A stretch of 64,000 nucleotides of DNA from Mytilisepta virgata. Its lineage: Eukaryota > Mollusca > Bivalvia > Mytilida > Mytilidae. Under the pieces are notes generated by a model. The model had not been told where the DNA came from. It saw only the letters and a program-made list of their open reading frames with translations, and ran no database searches. Location: NCBI GenBank assembly GCA_028015205.1, contig CM051511.1:5704001-5768000 (forward strand), written 5' to 3'. Below, piece by piece: positions 25,801 through 37,800 of this stretch (position 1 is the stretch's first letter; the number at the start of each line of letters is the position of its first letter). Position numbers and translations under genes: made by a program.

Positions 25801-28800
25801 AAATGCATGGATGTGATTTTTTTGCTATCTTAGGACAATTTATTGATTTTGTGGTGGTGTTTGTAAGGAGTAAAAGAGAAAATGTAGTCAGTTATTGCCC
25901 TTTAACAAGTTACCTATGGGAGATAACTATAATGTCCCTGCTATCTTAGGACAATTTATTGATTTTGTGGTGGTGTTTGTAAGGAGTAAAAGAGAAAATG
26001 TAGTCAGTTATTGCCCTTTAACAAGTTATCTATGGGAGATAACTATAATGTCCCTGTGAGATAACTTTAGTCCTTGCTGTTTTATTTATTTATTTGTTCA
26101 GTATTTGTTGTTTGTATTCCTATTATTCTAATTACATTGTTGTATCTTTTACCTGAGAATTTCTTCTTAGAACAAACTGTTTCACTGTGGGATTGAATTT
26201 ACTTTCAAAACTTTATTTACTGGTCTCAAGCAATTAAAAACAAATTGAAAATATTTGAAATTAAATTCATATTTATCAAATTCACAAGGCCAAGGGATTA
26301 TCAAATACACAAAGAATTACCTGGCAATGTGAAATTTTCATTACATATTGGAATAGGTATATCCTGATCTACCAGCAGATATTGATCTATCATCGGTTTT
26401 TCTCCTATGATAAGTTTCAACCCGAAATTTATTACAAACATCTTCCTGTCGTCATCTTTGTCAATGTTTAACCTAATAATAATTCACAAAAATGCAATGA
26501 CATTAGTTTTGGTAACTATTACACATGAAGTTGTTAGAATTACAATAAAATAAATTCTTTAGATACCGATCATTATCAGCATTTTGCTCATCAGATTCAA
26601 ATCATGGACAACAAAAAATCAGCTTTATTCTTTCAGTTTTGGACCAAGAATGTTTGATAACTAACAAATAAGGACATATACAAAATAATTTTAGTTTCTG
26701 TATTCAAACAAGGTATTTTTCCTAATAAGTCATGGTATGATTTGTCCCGATATTTGCCCCCCTGAATTCCAAAATCAACTAGAACTGTGAATGACCTCAG
26801 TGAGGCATACTCTCCGCTTGCAATACTAGGAGTTGTGCTTACAAGCTTTAAACATGTAAAGCCCTTGAGATGGATTATCTCCCTTTGCAAGCATCCGGTG
26901 ATAATTATCTTGCTTCAAGCACATCTACATATGATGCCCAACCTTCATATAAAGTTTCCTCAAATTCCACTGAATGGTTGAGGAGGAGTTGTGCTTACAA
27001 GATTTAAACCATGTAAAATCCTTCAGTTAAATTATCTCCCTTTGCAAGCATCCGGCAATAATTATCTTGCTTCATGCACATCTACATACGATGCCCAACC
27101 TTCATATAAAGTTTCATCAAAATCCATCTAACGGTTTTGGAGGAGTTGCGCTTACAAGGTAAATGGACAGACAGACAGACAGATGGATGGACGAACAGGG
27201 TGATACCTATCTACCCCCCGCCCAATACTATGTTTTGCGGGGGGTATGAAAAGTAATGAAAAACAGACTCTCAGCTATCATTAAGTAATGATAAAATGTT
27301 GCATTTTAAGGAACATGTGTTGATTTCAACAAGAAATTTCTGTAATAACGGCAATTTGCTGTCAAAGATGGCTAATTGTGAAGAAATCGAAGAAAAAAAC
27401 TAAATTTCACTCATTTTTGGACCTTTCAATTGAAATTTTGATATAAGCAACAGCCTTGCCCAGAAAGATATTTCACTTAAATGTGTCTGTATTAAAGACA
27501 AACATTATATCAAAAATTCTTTTTGGGCAAGGTTGTTGCTCATAGTTGTTTTGAACAAAATCTACTGTGAAAACACTAAATTTTTGTCAAATTTCGATTT
27601 AGCAGACATTCATGACATCGGTGTTGAATCATGGGAAGGAATTTTGTACAATGATTGATAGATTGTTAAAGTTTAATCATTATATGATAAAAATGATACA
27701 AATTTGAATCTGAAATCTTACTTTTAATTTTTCATGTCAGATGGGAACAAATAATGGCTGAAATCATACCTTCTTTTTTTTTATTAAGTCAAGAACCAGA
27801 AACTACAAACTGTTTAAACAGTAATACTTAAATTATACACATTCATATACTCTCAATATTTTGGACACCTTTAAGTTGAAATCAAACCTTTTTGGACAGA
27901 CAACAGTAACAACTATACAAATTTACTTTTACTTTTTGACAGTCAGAAACTGGTTGATTTCATGTAGGCTCAAAATAATGAGAAAGACAGTATCAAATAT
28001 AAGCATGCTGTCTACTCACTTTATTTGGATGTCTTTGGTAATTGGAATATTTCTTTCTTTACCTATAAAACATACAGTGTTATATTCAAACTGTTACAAT
28101 TTTTGTTTAACAAAGGTGTATGTATAATGTAAAAATATCCAAATTTCCAACTTCAAATTATTAATGATCTCATATAACCTGAGATGAGGAATATAAAGTG
28201 TCATCCAAAATTTGGCAGGGAAAATTGAAGAAAAAAATACCAATTGGAAACTTTTTTTACTATAGAAAAGAAAGGGTTAAGCTTCAAATAAATGAAGAAA
28301 AAACAACAGCACATGCTAAACAATGTACATCTACCCGTTTTTTTAGATCTCTACAAACCTTATTTGAAACTAAGGCCAACTAAAATTAATTAGAAGATTT
28401 TCATCCAACTTTTTGAAAAAAATGGGGCGGGTGGGAGGATTTTATTTTTTATTTTATTTCATATGAAACTATTTGGTAAGGTGTTATTAATATGTAAACG
28501 TTATAAAATGGCTTATACCACTTACTACTCTAAGAATCAGGAAAACCATGTTGAATTGTTACAGGAAGTTAACAAAAAACGAAATTATTGACACGGATAC
28601 CGGTAACGGAGATGAACAAAATCCAGAAATCGTAAATTTTAGAAAAAAAAAATCGGGGCGGCACGATTTTCGAGGGGCGGGCGGGGATGAAAATCTATCA
28701 ATTAATTTTAATTGGCCTAAGAAATATTATGTATTCTAATATGACATGCTGCATTCGCTATGCTCAAATTACAACAATTATGAAATTCACACGAAATGTC

Positions 28801-31800
28801 TTCATAGTTGTAAGTGCAACAATACAATCCAAGGTATAATGTCATACAGTCAAACATTTGACAGTCCAAAATGGAAAATTACATGTTGTACAGGATCTGT
28901 AACAGTCAGATTTGCATTAAAGTTTTACAAAAATGTAAGTCTAATTTTATTTTGTTTGTTATAAAGCATGTTATGAATCAGTAATACTGATGAAATGCTT
29001 TAGGCTTATTTTAACATAAGTAGGCATTATATGTCTTATTATATAATGCGTAATATCGTGTAAAATTTTAAACCTAAATAGTAAATCGCTGTCCATAAAG
29101 AACACTGTAAAATATCCCCATCATGAAGAAAAGTTGTAAAATTAATCTTTGTATGACACACATCTGCTCATAAAGTCTATTTTTGTAATCTTTTTGGTAC
29201 CATTTTTATAAAGATCTGTTTGTCCATAAACTCTGAAGAAAGGGACTTTGTTTGATCAATCTAATCTTGTGTCAAAAAGTGATTAAAGCATTAGTCTTTA
29301 CTATAGGCCCCAACTAAAAGTTGTCTGGACACAAATTAAAATACTTTAGACTTCACGCTTTTAATCCTATACCTACCCCATTCATAGCTGACAAGAATGA
29401 GTGTTTCTTTCCATCCTTCAAATCCAAAAGTTACAATAAATTTACAGAAATCAACATCAATAAATGCTCTGAAGGCTTTGGTATATGGAGGAATGTTGTT
29501 CCCAAGGTTCAGTGAGAAATCTGTACACGCATCAATCCTCAGACAGTTTGATGATACTGAGTAATACAAATGCTTCTTTAGAAAATCATCTTTAATCTCA
29601 GGTAAGAGGTTCATGTCCGTACCAAACATTCTGCACTCTGTTGGTAAGTAAGAAAACAGAATAAATGAATTAACTCTGGTACAGCTTATGAACTTACAAA
29701 ATTAACAACAGCTTTTCATTCATTTGTCATCAAATGAAATGGCATTTTTGGAAGCAATTCTTTAATGAAACAGCCACCTGTCAAATACCTCGATTTTTAA
29801 AAAAAAAATCTGCAGATATTTAAACAAATAGATAATGGGGGAAAAATATCTTGAACTTTCATAAAAACTATACTTAATTTATAACAGAAACTAAGTTCAG
29901 CACTCAAAATTTTACAAATATTTATATTTTCTCAAAATATCTAAATACTTACTGAGGTCATCTTCTGTCAAACGTTGTATCCTTTGTTGATCATTTCCAG
30001 TTGTATCAAGTCCACGTTTCTTTAGTTCCTGTGTCAGTTGTCCTTTTGTCATACTTCCAGGTCTGGGACAAGGTCCAGAAGACAGCAACATATTCTGTTT
30101 TTTCAAAATTATAAACACAAAAATAAAATACTTGCCAGAAACAGATTAGCTATTAAATGCAATACCATATTCAATTAAATTATTCTTGAGTTGCCAGTCT
30201 TAAAAAATCAAAAAACATTTATTTTTCTGCATTTGTAATGTATTGATATAAATATTGTTATCTGGATCTTAAATTGATATCCATTAAACCTTAAATTTCA
30301 GCATAAGTGCTGTCTCAAAATGAGAAAGATTTAATTTTAAATTTTTTTTTTAAACCAATGACTACTTGTAATTTAAATTTGAAAAAAGAATCATAACTGT
30401 CTCCTTACGATTAATTATTTATTATCCCCTTTATTTTCCATGGCTATCAAGCCTTATGAATTTGGTACATGTATATACTTTAAAGGAGTCAATAATAATA
30501 TAAAAGTTCCTGTGTTTGGTAGATGTCAAATACAAAGAATTTTTTATCACAAGTATGAATATACATGTACTCCCTACTACATTTTTACCAACCTTTGGCA
30601 ATCCAAGAGCACTAAGAAGCTCTCCAGCAGCAGCTTGTGTTACTTGTTTTATAGCAGATTTACCAGCTTTCTTTAGTCTTTCCATTACAGCCTCCTTGCT
30701 AAAGAACTTGGACCAATCCACTGAAGCAAACCAAGAATCATTATTATACACATGTACACAGCCCATTTCACCAAAACGGAGCTTTACATCGTGTGTAACA
30801 ACTGTGAATTTATTCATTTTTTAATCATTTAATTCAAATTGAAATGGGCTTTACCATCATATTTCTCTGCAATCCGCAAATTAAACATTCTTAAACTAAA
30901 TAAACTATTCAAATAATTTTACCTGTAATTTTGGATCAGAAATATCTTGAAAATTAAATTTTATTGATTTTAAAGTTTGAAACAGGTAATACTTTTCAGG
31001 TTTCAATAACTTTATTTATTGAAATTTTGCAGTTTCAAGGATATCAAATTTCGAGCTTTTGAATTTATTTAGTAAATACACAAAATGACATATATATTTT
31101 GATGATTCCTAAAATTTTTGGTTTAACTACATCAAGAAAAACATTGATGGATGGATGAATTATTGCTTAACGTCCAGTGGCAACCAGGTGCATATCAGGA
31201 CGAGAACATGTTGATATGATAATGAATATGATCCTTGCTTTGTACTAGACCGACACGCTAAGTCAGATTTTTAATGTGCTAGCTCACGAGGTAACTGTCC
31301 GCAGGAAGACATATCACCTCACTCGGACACATTATACTGACTCCGTGCCAACAAGTCTTTGCTCTTACTCCTAGATGCCGCGTGCTTGGCGGAGAAGCAG
31401 CAAATACCAATTTTAATGTCTTTGGTATGACCTGGCCGGAGATCGAACCCGCGACCTTCCGCACTCGGGGCGAGCACGCTATCACGAGACCACCGAGGTG
31501 GTCTAAAAAACATTGATAACTGGTATCAAACAAAACATAAATAAATAACAAACAAAAAAAAAACTGAAGAGAAAGAAATTTATATTTATAAGTAATTTTA
31601 CTATGTAATTATGCTTTGTGATGGAAAATAATTAAGCATAATATATAATATATCTTTATGAACATGTATAGTGAAATGCACACAAGCATCTAATTTTCGA
31701 TCTACCAATGAATTTAACATCTGATAAGCTGTATTTTTTACTTGCAGCTGTCTTATGAACCAACTTATGTCCACAGCAGTTATCTTAATGTTTCCTTCTT

Positions 31801-34800
31801 TGCAAGAACATATACCTTTTTTAAAACAGGCAAATTAAAACAATTTAATTTAACATACCACTTAATTCATAAACAAATATTTACAATTACTTCTTAATCA
31901 TTATTCACAAATACCTTTTGGCCACTCAAATGTACCATCAGGATGACAGATAGGTAAGGGGAGTATAGCATCCTTTAACAGATCTATGTATACCACACAG
32001 TTAGAACTATCCTGTTGGTCACAGAATCCTGCCCCTATAGTGGCAAATGCCTCAGAATCTGTCTTCTGTATTTCAAATCTGGTTTTTAAAAAATGTATTG
32101 AGTTGAAAGATCATGTTTAAATGATCTTCAAGGCAAATTACATGTTTATATATATTCCCTAGTAAATAAAGAGGAAAAACATTAAAATTTGTTCAACTTT
32201 ACTTGTTTTTGTTTCTCTGATTCATATACATGTATATTACACCAAAAAAGAATTCTAAAATTCACATTTTACTGACTTTAAAATCACAAATTTACCTATT
32301 CAGGCCATTTAATTCAAACCAAAAACATTTTACCTCATAATTACTTCAATTCCTCCAAGTATGTTAAACTTTATGCCAGTTTTAACTTCTTTCTTAAAAC
32401 CTGAAATTAAAATGGGCACAATTACTTTGAAGAAAGAAAGAAGCAATATAGTCTTAAAGTTATGTCATATCAATAAAAAAATGTATACATTATACAAATT
32501 GCATAGCTGTGAAAACATACATGTAGCTTCAAAGGTTGCACATACTTGAAATCATGAACTGCAGGTAAAAACATACATTAAAAGTTAAGATTTAAACTTG
32601 TATTTCTTTTAAACAATCAAATGCTCCTTTTATGTGTAACTGTAAGTTTTAATTATAAAATAAATCCTAAAAAATCTTTACAGCAATGAAATGTCAGAAA
32701 GATTAGTTCTGTATACACTGCCTTAATTATATAATCCGTTATACTAACCATCAAAGCCAATATTAATTTTTAATTTATGGTGCCAATCATCTATACCATA
32801 ACTGAACTCCATCTGACAAGGATCAAACCGAGCATAGGCTTTCACTGTATGTAGGAACATAAATAGTTTGACATTGATACAGCATTCTACTCCCATACAC
32901 ATCGGATCAAATGTACAAACTAAATCTTTTGGCATGGTGAATGATAACAGTGGACATTCTAAAAAGAAAAGGAAATGAGGATCATTACACATTTATCTCA
33001 CTTGAAAGTCAAAAGTGAAAATAACAACCAGGACAATAATTTTTTAATGAAAATGCTTTAAATTTTCTTACTTTCAAATATCTCTTCAGTAATTACTATG
33101 TAAATCCAAATTAGATATTGATAGGACGGAGTGTCTGGACAAACCATGTATCTCAAATGCTAGTTTCAACGAGAAAAACTTCAGCAACCAGTAATTTTGT
33201 GAAAACTGATGAAAATGTAAATCCTTAAAGTATGAACATGTTTAATATGTGTACAATCATCCTGCAAAATAAAATAAAAAATTCTACCTAAAAACTGTAG
33301 GAGGAGTTATCCAGATGAACCATATATCCCCTAAGCAGAAGGATGGACAGGCTGGGGTAAATTAATTTGCCCCAAAACTATTCATTGCAGAGGTATAAAA
33401 AATATCAGGCATCAAACAAGAAGACAATTCCCCCATTAAGGATGCTTATAAAATCTAGTTGATTCAATAAAAGCTTTATAAACTATAATGTCACTAAGCA
33501 GCATGTCTAAGGTGAAGGGGAGACAACCATCTCATTTACAACATTACTGAAAGATAATACAATTTACATGAACAAAATGACTCAAACTTATTTTCCACTT
33601 ACGATTTTCACGTCCTGTGAGACGTTTTATCATTTGTTCTCTAGTTCCTGTTGTAGATTTGCCCCTTTCCATTAATTCTTGTTTGAGTTGATCATCTGTT
33701 GCTTGAGCTGGATTAAAACATGGTTTATTGTCTAGAATTTTCTGAAATAACAAACTTATGAGCATGATGAATCTATGCAAAATCAGACAATTTCATAAAT
33801 GATACATTTAACAAAAATCCACTTATTTTACTATCAATCATGTCTTGATTATGCCATGTAACATGTAAACACAATTTTTTTTTGTTCTACTGCATTTTCA
33901 ATGGAAATAAATATAAATCATAAACTAAAGTCTACCATTATGATCCAAGTCTCATTTCAACTAGGAATTTCTCTACATAGAAGGATAATGTTTTTCAATA
34001 AAATGATATTATGCAGACATGATAAATGGGCTTTCAATGCTATGGAATGAATAAAAATTTTACATATTTTCACATTTATTACAGCAAAATTAACTCTTTG
34101 CATCTTTGGTGCATACCTTGAATGGGCAACATGGAAACTGCTTGAAAATGTATGCAAATTATGGGCAAGGAAATAGCCTTGAAAATGTATGCAAATTATG
34201 GGCCCTTAAAGGAAATAGCCTTGAAATTGTATGCAAATTATGGGCGAGGAAATAGCCTTGAAAATGTATGAAAATTATGGGCAAAGAAATAGCCTTGAAA
34301 ATGTATGCAAATTATGGGCATGGAAATAGCCTTGAAAATGTATGCAAATTATGGGCAAGGAAATAGCCTTCCATAATCTAAACAATTTAAAAATCTTTGA
34401 ATTTAAAAGGTCAATTAAGAGTATAAATTGAAACCCTAAAATTTGAATATCCTGAATGTAGAAATATTCTAACCCACTCACAATAGAGAAAAGAAAATTC
34501 TATATATACAAGTATATCTTTATACATAAAATCAAAACAGGCAATGGTGAAAATAGTATGCATACCTTGATAGTTTTCATGACTTCTGCCATTTTCTTTG
34601 TACTTTCTGTCATTTTAAGTTTGTCCAGGAAATTAATAATAGTTCCCATCTTCAATCTCTTTAATGAAAACTTCTTGAAAAAAGCTTCAGCTTTATGAAG
34701 AAGGGTCATAAATGGATCTAAAAACAAACAGTGACAAATATATATATTTAAAAAGATAATTCTGAAACATTTCTTTTTAAAAAAGACCCAATAAGACCCT

Positions 34801-37800
34801 ACAAAAAAATGCATTGGTTCTCAGGCCATTTTCTGAAAAACTGGATGAGGCAGGAAGGTTTTTTTTCCTTTTTTTTCCCAGACAGAATTTTTGCCTGAGT
34901 TAAACTACATGTCATAACAACTGGATCCAGCTCAACTTTCGATCTTCCCATACTTGCCAACACAAAATGCTTTGCCAAATTTTTCCAAAATAACCATCTA
35001 TTTGGACCTAATGTTCCACACTTAACAGAATTATACAATTCCGTAAAGTGCACTCAATGAAAAATTTAAAGCATTAAAACTTCGCCACGACTGTTTATTG
35101 AAGAACTCAAGTAACTATTTGTATAACCAGACACTAGTACCATGTGGATATGAATAACTTCAGAATTTTTCACACAAATAAAAATGCACACATAAAAAAT
35201 ATTTGAGGTATTCGACAGGACGCGAAAACCTAGCATTTTTAGCTTAAAATAAAAAAAATACAATTTATTTATAACTGTTACCTAAATTTCTTCTGACATT
35301 ATCATGTTATTATTTATCTATTGTGAATATATTCTTGCCATTAAGTACCCAACATTAACACACTACTATTAATAATGCATTCTTTGAAATAGCAGTAAAT
35401 AACAAACATTTTATCACTCCAACTGCTGAGAAAGAAGATTTAACAAGGATTTATATTGAATATCTCACTTTTATTCCCATCTCCAAACAATGATCTTTTC
35501 TTCCTAAATCCAGAATTCTCAAACTTGCTATACATTCCATCTGGATCACCTGAAATGTGAAATTATAATTATTATACAATTTATGAAATAGTTTTTGATA
35601 CTTTAAAACATAGAAATAATAATATTCAAATCTTATCATGTAGCTCATTATTCTCAATATATATTTTCAATGTACTGATCAGTTTATATCATCCAAATCT
35701 GATTTGGCTATATCAGCCTGTGCCTGAGTTTGAACCCCTATTGAAAGTGTATTAAAACCATTTTGGTGCTTATCTATGATTAGCTTACATGCATAAAAAA
35801 CTGAATAATTTAACATGTACTGTTCTCAGAAATCTTTCTCAATTTAAAATTTTAATTATTGGCAGCTTTTTGGGGTACCCATAAAACCAGTTTAACCCCA
35901 CCACTATTCAGTGTCTGTACCAAGTCAGACTATCCTGACTCTCTCCTGTGTTCATGTTTGTGTTTTATAATCTTTTATGTTATTTCCTGTCCGGCGTTCT
36001 GTCAGTTGGGTTGCTTTGATTGATTGGTATGTCACTGTTGACCTTTCATGTTATCCATTTTGTTGTTTATTTGCACTGTTATAACAGAAACATTAATTTT
36101 TAGGACTTCATAAAAGCTGACATTCCTCTTTCTGTTCTTTTTAGGTTAAAAATGTTACAAGAGATAAAAAAGAATTTTTTTACAAGATTTCAAAGAGATT
36201 GCTTGATTCAGAATAGCTCATATAAAAGATACAACATGTAAAAAGTTATATTAAATGCCAGATTATGCTTAATAAACAATATAAGTTTTTTAGCCGTAAT
36301 CTAAAAGGACTGAATTTACAACAAAATCATGTTTTAAGAATTATTACTTTTAATGGCTGACACATCTGATCCTGGATCATCATGTGAATCCACAGAATCT
36401 GGATCATCAATATCACCATTACTTAGAGATGGACTAGTATCTTCTGCCGGATCTTCTTCACCCAGACATAATATACAACCCTCAGCTACTGTCTCGAACT
36501 TTGTTGTCATGGTAAAATAAAATACATTATTTTCTCTTCATATACACATAATTTACATCCTCCAGTTACCAACTCAAGCTTGGTTGAAAAAATCAAACAT
36601 TATTTCCACATTTGCAATGCAAATTGTAAAGATGTCACTTTATGTTTGTTAAAAGAAATTCCTGAATTTCCATGAAACATTGATCATTTATGATCTAATA
36701 ACCTTCAAGAACCTTACTGGTATAATACAAAATATTAACAAATCAGGACATTTTAACATTGTTAAAATCTTAAAGATCTACAACAGAAAAATAATAAACT
36801 GAGGAAAAGAACTGATTAAAGAGTGGACCCTGATAGGGCTATTGAGCTTACATTTTTAAAAGGTCACCTTTTCTACTCACCTTCCAAACAAGTTTATAAT
36901 CATCACATTTCTGGATCCACTGTGGTACAGAGAATGGTCTAGCTTCCAAGAATCTTGTTGGATCAATAAATCCCCCATCTTTCTCAAAAGCAATATGTAT
37001 ATGGTTCATACAAGGAGAATAAGCTGCATGACCTATCTTTACTCCAGCTGATGTCTGAATATCATAAAATTTTAGCTTATAATTGAACAGCTACAAGCCA
37101 TCAATTTTTTTTTTAAATTGAAGTGCCTCCTAACAACATTATATAATTTTTTGTCTAATGATCTTTACTAATTCTACAAAATTATAGAAAATTTTTACAC
37201 ACTTTTTAACATCCAATTGTTTTTTTAATGCAACTTAAAAGATAAAATCTTCAACAATTCTTAACTATAAATTAAAAGAAAAATGGGGTTGGAATGAACC
37301 AGTGGGTTTCACATTTTCAAGATACCTATAATGTTTCAGACATGTAGTAGTTTTTCACTACATTGCTCACTTATCTTGTTAATTTTAATAAACTGCATCA
37401 AAATGTTGATGAATTTACATCGGAAAAGCACGTAAACAGCACAATATCATGGAACCCGTGTACAAAGGGCACCCAGGGAACCAGAAACAAGAGGCTCACC
37501 AGAGCCTGTATCGCTCACCTGGAGTCTGGTTTTCATTGGACAATTAATCAACTATTTGACCAAGTTTGTTGCAATTGGTTCAATTGTTCAGGGAAAATTT
37601 GTTGAAGATTTATTTTTCATAAGGTTTAATGTTAAAATATGTTCCCTGATGGTGGTAGTCCTGGCAGGAAGTTGACAAAATTGACCAGGAATAAGGGTGA
37701 ACCTTAAATAAATGTAACAGAACCCGACCTCAAATTACACAAACCAATAACTCCTAAATAGAATTTGGGATTCCCTTCAAAATTTCAGGGTAGGTAGATC

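Noticed and set aside
28400..28740. GGGGCGG-rich stretch with a 63-codon frame
   Set aside because: It might be a dispersed repeat, but I found no second copy in the window and no coding signature.
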